Shown here piece by piece: positions 33,136-41,272 of a stretch of 64,000 nt of DNA. The stretch covers positions 8,944,501 through 9,008,500 of the forward strand of contig NZ_CP107799.1 in the NCBI RefSeq assembly GCF_041431135.1, given 5' to 3'. A program made the translations under genes and the position numbers. The stretch is from Streptomyces sp. NBC_00554. GTDB lineage: Bacteria; Actinomycetota; Actinomycetes; Streptomycetales; Streptomycetaceae. How positions within the stretch are numbered: position 1 is the stretch's first letter; each line of letters starts with the position of its first letter. Below the pieces are notes generated by a model. That model ran no database searches, was not told the origin of the DNA, and saw nothing but the letters and a program-made list of their open reading frames with translations.

Positions 33136-34071
33136 CTACACCCGCACGGCCGCGTCGAGGTCCGCGAAGAGCAGGTCCGCGTTGATCATGGCGCCCGCCC
33201 GGTAGCCGCCGCTCGCCGCGTTGACGACCTGTTCCGAGAACCCCATCGCGTTGCCCGCCGCCCACACGCCGGGCACGGTCGTCCGGCCGGTCTCGTCGAC
33301 CACGGGATACGAGCCGAACGGAGTCTCCCGCAGCTCGGCGCCCAGCCGCTCGAGGAGACCGGTGCGCGGCACCGCGCGGGGCGCGACGAACAGCACCGAG
33401 CGGTCGTGCACCGTGCCGTCGCCGAGCCGTACGCCCGTGAGGCGGTCGTCGTCGACGACCAGCCCCGCGACCTCGCCGGGCACCACGGCGACCCCGGGAG
33501 CAGCGAGCCGGCGCAGGTCGTCATCGGTCAGCTCGTCCTCGGCGACCGTGTGCAGGAACAGCGTCACGTCCTTCGACCACTGGCTGACCATCAGCGCCTG
33601 GTGCACGCTCATGGGGGTGGTGGCCAGCACGCCGAAGGCCTCGTCGCGGACCTCCCAGCCGTGGCAGTACGGGCAGTGCAGCACGTCCCGCCCGAAGCGC
33701 TCGGCGACACCGGGAACCGACGGCAGTTCGTCGGCAAGGCCGGTGGCGACGACCAGCCGCCGCGCGTGCACGGTGCGCCCTTCCGCCAGCGTCACGTCGA
33801 ACTCCCCGGTTCCGTCCGGGACCACGTCCACCGCACGGTCCCGGACCAGGTCGACGCCGTACTGCTCGATCTCCCGGCGCCCCTCGGCGAGGAACTCGGC
33901 GGGCGGCATGCCGTCCCGCGTGAGATAGCCCTGCATGTGCGCGGCGGGCGCGTTGCGCGGCTCGCCCCCGTCGACGACCAGGGTGGAGCGCCGGGCGCGC
34001 CCCAGGACGAGTGCGGCCGACAGTCCTGCCGCGCCGCCGCCGATGACGATCGCTTCGTACCTCTCGGTCAT
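33136..34071 (-). CDS. FAD/NAD(P)-dependent oxidoreductase, thioredoxin-reductase-like
   Basis: A 311-residue two-dinucleotide-fold flavoprotein. FAD binding uses IVIGGGAAGLSAALVLGRA, and the C-terminal VWAAGNAMGFSEQVVNAA closes the FAD site. CPYCHG carries the Cys133/Cys136 pair at the position of the thioredoxin-reductase redox disulphide. Many homologues of this CPYCHG class reduce small disulphides rather than thioredoxin. The ATG at 34071 has GGAGG 8 nt upstream. It is divergent from an XRE-cupin regulator, the usual partner in Streptomyces. Confidence 0.88.
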   Translation of the reverse strand: MTERYEAIVIGGGAAGLSAALVLGRARRSTLVVDGGEPRNAPAAHMQGYLTRDGMPPAEFLAEGRREIEQYGVDLVRDRAVDVVPDGTGEFDVTLAEGRTVHARRLVVATGLADELPSVPGVAERFGRDVLHCPYCHGWEVRDEAFGVLATTPMSVHQALMVSQWSKDVTLFLHTVAEDELTDDDLRRLAAPGVAVVPGEVAGLVVDDDRLTGVRLGDGTVHDRSVLFVAPRAVPRTGLLERLGAELRETPFGSYPVVDETGRTTVPGVWAAGNAMGFSEQVVNAASGGYRAGAMINADLLFADLDAAVRV

Positions 34072-34113
34072 GGTGACCACCTCCATGAAGAACGTCCCTC
34101 GAAGGTGGCAGGA

Positions 34114-34149
34114 TTGACAAATGGCTTTGCCGATTCTGCAATATGGAGA
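34114..34149 (+). promoter_or_regulatory. Promoter of the XRE-cupin gene
   Basis: TTGACA (34114-34119) and TGCAAT (34137-34142) are spaced by 17 bp. Transcription would start near 34149, exactly on an in-frame ATG, so the mRNA is predicted leaderless. TTGC-CGATTCT-GCAA (34127-34141), a short inverted repeat over the -10, may be a regulator site shared with the divergent flavoprotein gene. Confidence 0.55.
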
Positions 34150-34823
34150 TGGTCGGGATGAGCGGCATGAGCGGGATGAGTGATGCGGGCATGAGCGGGA
34201 CGGGTGATGCGGGCATGAGCGAGGATTCCCAGACGGACTCCCAGGAGGGCTCCCGGCCGGACGACGTCCTGGCCGAGGTCGGGCCGCGGCTGCGGCGGAT
34301 CAGGAAGGAGCGGGGGGCGACGCTCGCGGGCCTGTCCGAGGCGACCGGTATCTCCGTGAGCACGCTCTCGCGCCTGGAGTCCGGTTTGCGCAAGCCCAGC
34401 CTGGAGCTGCTGCTGCCGATCGCCCGAGCCCACCAGGTGGCGCTCGACGAGCTGGTCGGGGCGCCGCCGGTGGGCGATCCGCGCGTCCGCTCCAAGCCGA
34501 TCGTGCGGCACGGTCGGACGTACTGGCCGCTGACTCGGCAGCCCGGCGGGCTCCAGGCGTTCAAGGTGCTCGAACCCGTGCGCAGGATGGAGCCGGAGCC
34601 GCGGACCCATGAGGGCTACGAATGGCTGTATGTGCTCTCCGGGCGGCTGCGGCTGGTGCTCGGCGACCATGACGTCGTGCTCGGTCCGGGGGAGGCGGCG
34701 GAGTTCGACACCCGGGTACCGCACTGGTTCGGGTCGACGGGCGAGGGGCCCGCGGAGTTCCTGAGCCTCTTCGGTCCGCAGGGGGAGCGGATGCACGTCA
34801 GGGCGCGGCCCACCCGGGCGTGA
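34149..34823 (+). CDS. XRE-type regulator with C-terminal cupin domain
   Basis: About 224 residues: a variable Met/Ser/Gly-rich leader (MSGMSGMSDAGMSG...), an XRE helix-turn-helix (about 45-100, TLAGLSEATGISVSTLSRLE) and a cupin sensor (THEGYEWLYVLSGRLRLVLG). The start is uncertain: seven in-frame ATGs (34143, 34149, 34158, 34167, 34176, 34191 and 34215) lie before conserved sequence. 34149 is preferred because it coincides with the predicted transcription start. It probably represses the divergent CPYC flavoprotein and itself in response to a small ligand. Confidence 0.85.
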   Translation: MVGMSGMSGMSDAGMSGTGDAGMSEDSQTDSQEGSRPDDVLAEVGPRLRRIRKERGATLAGLSEATGISVSTLSRLESGLRKPSLELLLPIARAHQVALDELVGAPPVGDPRVRSKPIVRHGRTYWPLTRQPGGLQAFKVLEPVRRMEPEPRTHEGYEWLYVLSGRLRLVLGDHDVVLGPGEAAEFDTRVPHWFGSTGEGPAEFLSLFGPQGERMHVRARPTRA

Positions 34824-34848
34824 CGGACGCGACTGTTCCCTGATCGGC

Positions 34849-34860
34849 AAGCGACCGCTT
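34849..34860. promoter_or_regulatory. Inverted repeat in the promoter of the acyl-CoA dehydrogenase operon
   Basis: AAGCG-AC-CGCTT, a perfect 12-bp inverted repeat, is followed by TAGTAT (34860-34865), a plausible -10 with TANNNT form. The site lies 50 bp before the oxidoreductase start. Such palindromes are typical of TetR operators in front of acyl-CoA degradation operons, but no TetR gene is adjacent here. Confidence 0.4.
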
Positions 34861-34909
34861 AGTATGCCTGTGAGCCCGGTCAGACGAAGAAGTCCCGTGG
34901 AGGCCCCGC

Positions 34910-35887
34910 ATGCAGGCATGGCAAGTGCACCAGAACGGCGAGCCGGGCGAGGTGATGCGCCTCGACGACGTGGAGCGGCCGGTGCCCGCCGAGGGCCAGG
35001 TCCTGCTCAAGGTGCGCGCGGCGAACATCAACTTCCCGGACGCGCTGATGTGCCGTGGGCACTACCAGGTCAGGCCGCCGCTGCCGTTCACGCCCGGCGT
35101 GGAGATCTGCGGCGAGACCGAGGACGGCCGCCGCGTGCTCGCCAACCCCGCGCTGCCGTACGGCGGTTTCGCCGAGTACGCCGTCGCGGACGGAGCCGCC
35201 CTGCTGCCCGCGCCGGACGCCCTCGACGACGCCGAGGCGGCAGCCCTGCACATCGGCTACCAGACGGGCTGGTTCGGTCTGCACCGGCGCGCGGCACTCG
35301 AGGCCGGCGAGACCCTGCTCGTGCACGCGGCGGCCGGCGGCGTCGGCAGCGCCGCCGTGCAGCTCGGCAAGGCCGCGGGCGCCACGGTCATCGGCGTCGT
35401 GGGCGGGGCCGACAAGGCCGCCGTCGCCCGCGAACTGGGCTGCGACGTCGTCATCGACCGGCGTGCCGAGGACGTCATCGGAGCCGTGAAGGAAGCCACC
35501 GGCGGCCGGGGCGCCGACGTGATCTACGACCCCGTCGGCGGTGAGGCCTATACCCAGTCCACCAAGGTCGTCGCCTTCGAGGGCCGGATCGTCGTGGTGG
35601 GCTTCGCGAGCGGGTCCATTCCGAGTCCGGCGCTGAACCACGCCCTCGTGAAGAACTACTCGATCCTCGGCCTGCATTGGGGCCTCTACAACACCAAGAA
35701 CCCGAAGCTGGTCCAGCACTGCCACGAGCGGCTCACCGAGCTGGCCGCGCGGGGCGCGATCAAGCCGTTGGTGAGCGAGCGCGTGCCGCTCGGCGGTGCG
35801 GCTGCCGCAGTGCAGCGGGTCGCCGACGGTGTCACGACGGGCCGCGTCGTCGTGGTCCCCGCGCTCGGGAACGGAGAAGCCGTATGA
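34910..35887 (+). CDS. NADPH:quinone oxidoreductase family protein (MDR superfamily)
   Basis: 325 residues. A GroES-like N-terminal domain is followed by a Rossmann fold with the NADPH motif VHAAAGGVGSAAVQLGKAAG (about residues 140-160). Zinc-binding cysteines of alcohol dehydrogenases are absent, placing it with quinone oxidoreductases and enoyl reductases. GTGGAGG lies upstream of the ATG. It is the first of three genes joined by ATGA overlaps, the other two encoding acyl-CoA dehydrogenase subunits. It may reduce an enoyl or quinone intermediate in that pathway. Confidence 0.9.
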   Translation: MQAWQVHQNGEPGEVMRLDDVERPVPAEGQVLLKVRAANINFPDALMCRGHYQVRPPLPFTPGVEICGETEDGRRVLANPALPYGGFAEYAVADGAALLPAPDALDDAEAAALHIGYQTGWFGLHRRAALEAGETLLVHAAAGGVGSAAVQLGKAAGATVIGVVGGADKAAVARELGCDVVIDRRAEDVIGAVKEATGGRGADVIYDPVGGEAYTQSTKVVAFEGRIVVVGFASGSIPSPALNHALVKNYSILGLHWGLYNTKNPKLVQHCHERLTELAARGAIKPLVSERVPLGGAAAAVQRVADGVTTGRVVVVPALGNGEAV

Positions 35888-37065
35888 CTGACGCCGCCGA
35901 ACTGCGCCGCCTCACACAGGACTTGCTGGCGGCGCACCCGCCGCTTTCGACCGACCGGCTGGACTTCCTCAAGGCCCGCTTCGACGCCGGACTCGCCTGG
36001 GTGCACTACCCCGAGGGCCTCGGCGGACTCGGCGCCCCGCGCTCCCTCCAGGCCGTCGTGGACGCCGAGTTGGAGGCCGCGGGAGCGCCCGACAACGACC
36101 CGCGGCGCATCGGCATCGGCCTCGGCATGGCCGCGCCGACGATCCTCGGCTTCGGCACGGAGGAGCAGAAGCGCCGTTTCCTGCGCCCGCTCTGGGTCGG
36201 CGAAGAGGTCTGGTGCCAGCTCTTCAGCGAGCCCGGTGCCGGTTCCGACCTCGCGGCACTCGGCACGCGCGCCGTCCGTGACGGCGACAACTGGGTGGTC
36301 AACGGCCAGAAGGTGTGGACGTCCAGCGCCCACCTCGCCCGCTGGGCCATCCTCATCGCCCGCACCGACCCGGACGTACCCAAGCACCGCGGCATCACGT
36401 ACTTCATCTGCGACATGACCGACCCCGGCGTCGAGGTGCGGCCACTGCGCCAGATCACCGGCGAGGCCGAGTTCAACGAGGTCTTCCTCACCGACGTGCG
36501 CATCCCGGACGCGCACCGCCTCGGGGAGATCGGCGACGGCTGGCGGGTCGCCCAGACCACGCTCATGAACGAGCGCGTGTCCATCGGCGGCATGCGCATC
36601 CCGCGCGAGGGCGGCATGATCGGCCCGGTCTCCAAGACCTGGCGCGAGCGCCCCGAACTGCGCACCCACGACCTGCACCAGCGGCTGCTGAAGCTGTGGG
36701 TCGAGGCCGAGGTCGCCCGGCTCACCGGCGAGCGGGTGCGCCAGCAGCTCGTGGCGGGCCAGCCCGGCCCCGAGGGCTCCGGACTGAAGCTCGCCTTCGC
36801 CCACCTCAACCAGGAGATCAGCGGCCTGGAGGTCGAACTCCTCGGCGAGGAGGGCCTGTTGTACGAGGACTGGACCATGCGCCGACCGGAGCTGGTCGAC
36901 TTCACCGGCCGCGACGCCGGCTACCGCTACCTCCGCTCCAAGGGCAACAGCATCGAGGGCGGGACCAGCGAGGTACTGCTGAACATCGTCGCCGAACGCG
37001 TGCTGGGCCTGCCCTCCGAGCCGCGCACCGACAAGGACGTCGCATGGAAGGACCTGGCGCGATGA
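35884..37065 (+). CDS. Acyl-CoA dehydrogenase, catalytic subunit of a probable heteromer
   Basis: 393 residues, starting at the ATG that overlaps the oxidoreductase stop. FAD-site motifs LFSEPGAGSDLA and WVVNGQKVWTSSA are clear. The catalytic Glu358 lies in SIEGGTSEVLLN near the C-terminus. Its stop overlaps the next gene's start. Pairing with a second, base-lacking subunit resembles mycobacterial FadE heterotetramers used on sterol side chains or other bulky acyl-CoAs. The substrate here is unknown. Confidence 0.9.
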   Translation: MTDAAELRRLTQDLLAAHPPLSTDRLDFLKARFDAGLAWVHYPEGLGGLGAPRSLQAVVDAELEAAGAPDNDPRRIGIGLGMAAPTILGFGTEEQKRRFLRPLWVGEEVWCQLFSEPGAGSDLAALGTRAVRDGDNWVVNGQKVWTSSAHLARWAILIARTDPDVPKHRGITYFICDMTDPGVEVRPLRQITGEAEFNEVFLTDVRIPDAHRLGEIGDGWRVAQTTLMNERVSIGGMRIPREGGMIGPVSKTWRERPELRTHDLHQRLLKLWVEAEVARLTGERVRQQLVAGQPGPEGSGLKLAFAHLNQEISGLEVELLGEEGLLYEDWTMRRPELVDFTGRDAGYRYLRSKGNSIEGGTSEVLLNIVAERVLGLPSEPRTDKDVAWKDLAR

Positions 37066-38147
37066 GCGACCTGCTGTATTCGGAGGAGGAAGAGGCGCTG
37101 CGGGCAGCCGTTCGCGACCTTCTCACGGACCACTGCGACGCGGCGGGCGTCATCGTGCGGACCGAGTCGGACGCGCCGCACGACCGCGAACTGTGGAAGG
37201 CGCTCTCCGACGGGATGGGCCTCGCCGGTCTCCTCGTGCCCGAGTCGCAGGGCGGCCAGGGCGCCACGCACCGCGAAGTCGCCGTGGTTCTGGAGGAGTT
37301 GGGCCGAGCGGTTGCACCCGTGCCGTATCTGACGAGCGCTGTCGTCGCGACCGAGGCACTGCTCGCCTGCGAGGGCGATGAGTCCGCGGAACTGCTGGGC
37401 GCGCTGGCGTCCGGACGGACGGTGGGTGCGCTCGCCGTCTCCCTGTCCGTCGCACCGGGCGGCGCCTACAAGGACGTACGGCATGAAGACGGGGCCCTGT
37501 ACGGGGAGTTGACCGGCATCGCAGACGCGGTGGCGGCCGATGTGTTCCTGGTTCCGGCAGCGGACGGCGGTCTCTACGCGGTGGACGCGGACGCCGTCAC
37601 CGTCACGCCGCAGGTGTCCCTGGACCTCACCCGGCCGGTCGCCACGGTCGCCTTCGACGGAGCGCGAGCCCGTCGTGTGGGCGCTGCAGAACCTGCCGTA
37701 CGACGGGCTCTGCGCGCCGGTGCCGGACTGCTTGTCTCCGAGCAACTCGGCCTGGCCGACTGGTGTTTGACAGAGACCGTCCGCTATCTGAAGGAGCGGA
37801 AGCAGTTCAACCGGCCCGTCGGCGGCTTCCAGGCGCTCAAGCACCGGCTCGCACAACTGTGGCTGGAAGTCGTGCACGCGCGCGCCGCCGCCCGGAACGC
37901 CGCCGACGCGCTCGCCACCGGCAGCGAGGACACCGACGTGGCGGTCGCACTCGCCCAGGCGTACGCGGCGCCCGTCGCCGTCCACGCCGCCGAGGAAGCC
38001 GTCCAGCTGCACGGCGGCCTGGGCATGACGTGGGAGCACCCCGCCCACCTCTACCTCAAGCGCGCCAAGGCGGACTCGATCGCGTACGGCACGGCGGGCG
38101 CGCATCGCGAGGCGCTGGCGGGGCTCGTCGACCTCCAGATGCCCTGA
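37062..38147 (+). CDS. Acyl-CoA dehydrogenase-like second subunit lacking the catalytic base
   Basis: 361 residues. N-terminal helices and the C-terminal domain (FNRPVGGFQALKHRLAQLW, EAVQLHGGLGMTWEHPAHL) are acyl-CoA dehydrogenase-like. The mid-domain is diverged. The C-terminal block that carries the catalytic Glu in active enzymes reads KRAKADSIAYGTAGAHREAL, without EGT. The start ATG overlaps the preceding stop, so production is coupled to the catalytic subunit. It is best explained as the partner chain of an alpha2beta2 dehydrogenase. A strong terminator follows. Confidence 0.88.
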   Translation: MSDLLYSEEEEALRAAVRDLLTDHCDAAGVIVRTESDAPHDRELWKALSDGMGLAGLLVPESQGGQGATHREVAVVLEELGRAVAPVPYLTSAVVATEALLACEGDESAELLGALASGRTVGALAVSLSVAPGGAYKDVRHEDGALYGELTGIADAVAADVFLVPAADGGLYAVDADAVTVTPQVSLDLTRPVATVAFDGARARRVGAAEPAVRRALRAGAGLLVSEQLGLADWCLTETVRYLKERKQFNRPVGGFQALKHRLAQLWLEVVHARAAARNAADALATGSEDTDVAVALAQAYAAPVAVHAAEEAVQLHGGLGMTWEHPAHLYLKRAKADSIAYGTAGAHREALAGLVDLQMP

Positions 38148-38168
38148 CGTAGGCCGTAGTTCCCAACA

Positions 38169-38196
38169 GGCCCGCCCCCAATTCCGGGGGCGGGCC
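38169..38196 (+). terminator. Terminator of the acyl-CoA dehydrogenase operon
   Basis: GGCCCGCCCCC-AATTCC-GGGGGCGGGCC forms an 11-bp perfect stem and is followed by TTCGTGT, 21 bp after the stop codon. Confidence 0.9.
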
Positions 38197-38353
38197 TTCG
38201 TGTACCCCGTCGTGCGGCCTGCGTCTGAACGTACGGCCGACGAGGTGAACGTACGGAGGCAGTCCAGCCAACTCCCCGCACGGGCCTGCTCCTTGGGCGC
38301 CGATGGATCGCATACTCGCTGAGGTCCTGTACGGCATTCCAGGGAGGCAGAGC

Positions 38354-39208
38354 ATGGCCCTTACCACCCGACGCAGAGCCCTCACCACCCTCGGCGCCGC
38401 CTTCGCGGGCGCCGTCGCGCTGCCCGCAACGTCCGCACTGGCGGGGGAGCAGAAGCACCGCCCGCGCCCGCTGTGGCGCGCCCACGCGCACAACGACTAC
38501 GACCACCCGCGGCCCCTCTTCGACGCCCTCGACCACCGCTTCGGCAGCGTCGAGGTCGACATCTACCTCGTCGGCGACCAGCTTCTCGTCGCCCACGACC
38601 CCGTCGACCTCGACCCGACCCGGACCATCGAATCCCTCTACCTCGACCCCCTCGCCGCCCGCGTGAAGGCCAACCACGGCTCGGTGTACCGGGGTTACCG
38701 CACACCCCTGCAACTCCTCATCGACATCAAGACCGAGGGCTCCTCGACGTACCTCGAACTCGACCGCCACCTGCGCCGGTACAAGAACCTCTTCACCACG
38801 TACAAGCACGGCCGCGTGTACCCCGGCGCGGTCACCGCCGTGATCTCCGGCGACCGCGCCGCCCGTACGCCCATGGAGGCCCAGACGGTGCGGCGCGCCT
38901 TCTACGACGGCCGGCTCGCCGACCTCGGGAGCGCGGCCACCGCCTCCTTCATTCCGCTGATCAGCGACAACTGGACGCTCAACTTCACCTGGCTGGGCAC
39001 CGGCCCGTTCCCCGCCGCCGAGCGCGAGAAACTGCGTGGCATCATCGCCGCGGCGCACGCGCGCCGGCAGAAGGTGAGGTTCTGGGCGACGCCGGATCTG
39101 GCGGGCCCGGCCCGTGACGCCCTGTGGAGCGAACTCCTCGCCGCCGACGTCGACTACTTCAACACCGACGACCTCGCGGGCCTCGAAGCGTTCCTGGACG
39201 CGCACTGA
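38354..39208 (+). CDS. Exported phosphodiesterase-like protein (PI-PLC/GDPD fold, AIM6-like)
   Basis: 284 residues. The ATG at 38354 has GGGAGG 8 nt upstream and starts a twin-arginine signal (TTRRRALTTLGAAFAG...ATSALAG). The mature protein opens with WRAHAHNDYDHPRPLFDAL, then FGSVEVDIYLVGDQLLVAHDP, the catalytic His/Glu/Asp layout of the PLC-like phosphodiesterase barrel. It is closer to the AIM6-like group than to true glycerophosphodiesterases. Substrate unknown. Confidence 0.85.
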   Translation: MALTTRRRALTTLGAAFAGAVALPATSALAGEQKHRPRPLWRAHAHNDYDHPRPLFDALDHRFGSVEVDIYLVGDQLLVAHDPVDLDPTRTIESLYLDPLAARVKANHGSVYRGYRTPLQLLIDIKTEGSSTYLELDRHLRRYKNLFTTYKHGRVYPGAVTAVISGDRAARTPMEAQTVRRAFYDGRLADLGSAATASFIPLISDNWTLNFTWLGTGPFPAAEREKLRGIIAAAHARRQKVRFWATPDLAGPARDALWSELLAADVDYFNTDDLAGLEAFLDAH

Positions 39209-39314
39209 CCCGCAGCACACACGCACGAGCGACCGCATGACTGGTCGCATTATTGGTCGTAGACACCACACGTTCGGAGGACACGTCAGCCGCCCGGACG
39301 AACCCTCTGCTACG

Positions 39315-39344
39315 CGACACTTGCGGCCGAAAGCCGCGGTGTCG
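39315..39344 (+). promoter_or_regulatory. Strong hairpin just before a ribosome-binding site
   Basis: CGACACTTGCGGC-CGAAA-GCCGCGGTGTCG folds into 11 Watson-Crick pairs plus one G-U, with one bulged T and a 5-nt loop. It ends 6 nt before the GGAGGAGG that serves the 64-residue protein gene. No T tract follows, so a role in translation or RNA stability is more likely than termination. Confidence 0.5.
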
Positions 39345-39365
39345 ACGTGGCGGAGGAGGTTGACG

Positions 39366-39560
39366 ATGGCCATTTCCATCTCTGTGGTGGTACTGCTCCT
39401 GATCCTCGCGGTGATCTTCGTGCGCAACGGCGCACTGAAGCTCTCGCACGCCGTGGTCTGTGTTCTGCTCGGCTTCTATCTGTCGAGCACGAGCATGGCG
39501 CCGACCATCCACGACGGGCTCACGGCAACGGCGGACATTGTGAGCAGCCTCAAACCGTGA
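39366..39560 (+). CDS. 64-residue membrane protein of unknown function
   Basis: ATG at 39366 with GGAGGAGG 8 nt upstream. One long N-terminal membrane helix (ISISVVVLLLILAVIFV) and a second weaker hydrophobic segment (LSHAVVCVLLGFYLSS) are present; the tail MAPTIHDGLTATADIVSSLKP is soluble. I do not recognise the family, but the strong RBS and structured leader argue for a real gene. Similar small proteins occur in many Streptomyces beside phage-tail-like or conservon loci, which is not evident here. Confidence 0.72.
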   Translation: MAISISVVVLLLILAVIFVRNGALKLSHAVVCVLLGFYLSSTSMAPTIHDGLTATADIVSSLKP

Positions 39561-39601
39561 GCCCCTGCGAGGTCGGTCGATGCCCCTGCGGCTCTATGGC
39601 G

Positions 39602-40831
39602 TCAGGGGCTTGAGAACACGCCGATGCCGTTCGGGACCGGGCGTTCGGCGCCTCCGCTGGGATGGTTGAGGACGCTCACCACGTCGGCCCCCGGCTGCTC
39701 GGCGACCATGGTGGTGGAGCCGCCGCCATCGAGGCTGAAGGCGTCGACCGAGCCCAACTTCCGCATGGTGTCCGCGACTTCGGCGATGGTGAGCCCACTG
39801 CGGTAAGCGGGCGCGCCGTCGAGGGCGAGAAGCAGTAGACGTCGTCCGCCGTCCGCGATGCCCACGGCGGTCCGTACGGCCGCGGTGGTGTTGTCGAGGC
39901 CCGGCAGCGGCAGACCGTCGTCGAGCACCGGATAGCCGCCGAGCGCGAAGCGGTACGGGATCCGGGAGGTTTCCGCCACCAGACGGTGCCGTAGCCGCAC
40001 CGGCTCGCCCGTCGACAACTTCCGCAACTGCTGGGCGCCCGCCTCGCGGCCCACCAGGACGGTTGTGCCGGAAGCGATGGGACCGCTGCCGGGTGTGTTG
40101 GCCGACGACACGACCTGCCCCTTCTTGATCGTCACCTCATAGGTGTCCGTACTACAGGGCGCGGCCCGGTTGGTGTCCGTGCCACATGTGGAGCGCACCC
40201 GGGAGACACTTCCCCAGTCCGAGGTGAACGCACCGATCGAACCCACCGGCAGCGCGTACTGGTTGAGCCCGCCGAGCGGCCACTTGCCCTCGGCGCTGCG
40301 TACCGAGCCGTCGAGGGCCAGGCTGCCCAGCCGGGCCTTGCGGTCCGGGCCCACGCCGAACACGTCCTTGGTGGTCGTCCCCGGCGGCAGGGCCGGCCCG
40401 AAGCGCTGGCCGTTCGGGACCGCCGCCTTCAGCGCGTGCCCGCTCGCGATCGCCGGGCCCACGGTGGCGCCCGTGGCCGCGACCCCTGGATGCTGGGTTT
40501 CCGTGATGTTGAAGAAGTCGCCGTTGACGCCCGCGACGGCACCCTGGGCACCGGCCAGCTGGGACACGGGCGCCCGGGATGCGACGGCTCCGGGGTAGAG
40601 GAGGTCGACCCGCACATGTGGGTTGCGCATATCGATGGTCAGCACATGTGCGTGCGCCACACCGTTGGCGGCCGGGATGTCCAACTCCTTGTAATGGACG
40701 CCGGCTGCGATGCGCGTGACTCTCGGCGCGCCGCTGGCCGGTGCCGCCCCCACAAGGGCGGTACCGGCCAGCGCACTCCATGCCGCGACAACCGTCAGTG
40801 CCGTTCTGAACCGTCGGTTACGACGTGCCAC
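39602..40831 (-). CDS. Secreted phosphodiester glycosidase (NAGPA domain)
   Basis: 409 residues from the GTG at 40831 (AGGGGG 6 nt upstream). A signal peptide (RRNRRFRTALTVVAAWSALAG...APASGA) leads into a domain of the NAGPA type (PF09992, phosphodiester alpha-N-acetylglucosaminidase). Family marks are AGVNGDFFNI, FALGGYPVLDDG, LLALDGAPAYRSGLT and SLDGGGSTTMV. It may cleave sugar-phosphodiester links in cell-wall polymers. The ATG at 40870 would place charged residues before the signal and lacks an RBS. Confidence 0.85.
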   Translation of the reverse strand: MARRNRRFRTALTVVAAWSALAGTALVGAAPASGAPRVTRIAAGVHYKELDIPAANGVAHAHVLTIDMRNPHVRVDLLYPGAVASRAPVSQLAGAQGAVAGVNGDFFNITETQHPGVAATGATVGPAIASGHALKAAVPNGQRFGPALPPGTTTKDVFGVGPDRKARLGSLALDGSVRSAEGKWPLGGLNQYALPVGSIGAFTSDWGSVSRVRSTCGTDTNRAAPCSTDTYEVTIKKGQVVSSANTPGSGPIASGTTVLVGREAGAQQLRKLSTGEPVRLRHRLVAETSRIPYRFALGGYPVLDDGLPLPGLDNTTAAVRTAVGIADGGRRLLLLALDGAPAYRSGLTIAEVADTMRKLGSVDAFSLDGGGSTTMVAEQPGADVVSVLNHPSGGAERPVPNGIGVFSSP

Positions 40832-40907
40832 CGTGCCCCCTGATGTCTCGTCAACTGTCGGAGAACTCAAGGGGAGTTCATCAGACGGCGGGTGGCCGTG
40901 GCAGTGG

Positions 40908-41264
40908 CTACCCGCCGACCAGACGGGAACGGGTCAGAAAACGCACTCCTTCGGGTGCTTCCAGTGAGAAGCCGCTGCCGCGGCCCGCCACGACATCGAC
41001 GATCAGCCGCGTGTGGCTCCAGAGTTCGTACTGGTTCTTCGCCATCCAGAACGTCACCGGCTCGTCGACGCCGTCGACGTCCAGCTCGGCCAGCAGGACG
41101 TCCGAGCCACCGGTACGGAACTCGCCCTCCGGGTAGCACATGGGCGCGCTGCCGTCACAGCAGCCGCCGGACTGGTGGAACATCAGCGGGCCGTGGACGT
41201 CCCGCAGCCGCCGCACCAGTTCGGCGGCCGCGGGGGTCAGCTCCACGCGAGGGGTGGCATCCAC
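40908..41264 (-). CDS. DUF779 family protein
   Basis: 118 residues with the family-defining QSGGCCDGSAPMCYPEGEF and LWSHTRLIVDVVAGRGSGFSLE (PF05610). It follows the aldehyde dehydrogenase gene by 8 bp, an association seen in many actinobacteria and pseudomonads. The Cys cluster suggests metal or thiol chemistry, but no function is known. Confidence 0.9.
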   Translation of the reverse strand: MDATPRVELTPAAAELVRRLRDVHGPLMFHQSGGCCDGSAPMCYPEGEFRTGGSDVLLAELDVDGVDEPVTFWMAKNQYELWSHTRLIVDVVAGRGSGFSLEAPEGVRFLTRSRLVGG

Positions 41265-41272
41265 CGCGGCGG

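Noticed and set aside
38354..39208. Classical glycerophosphodiester phosphodiesterase
   Set aside because: The opening HAHNDY and overall layout fit the AIM6-like branch better than GDPD, so only a PLC-fold call is given.
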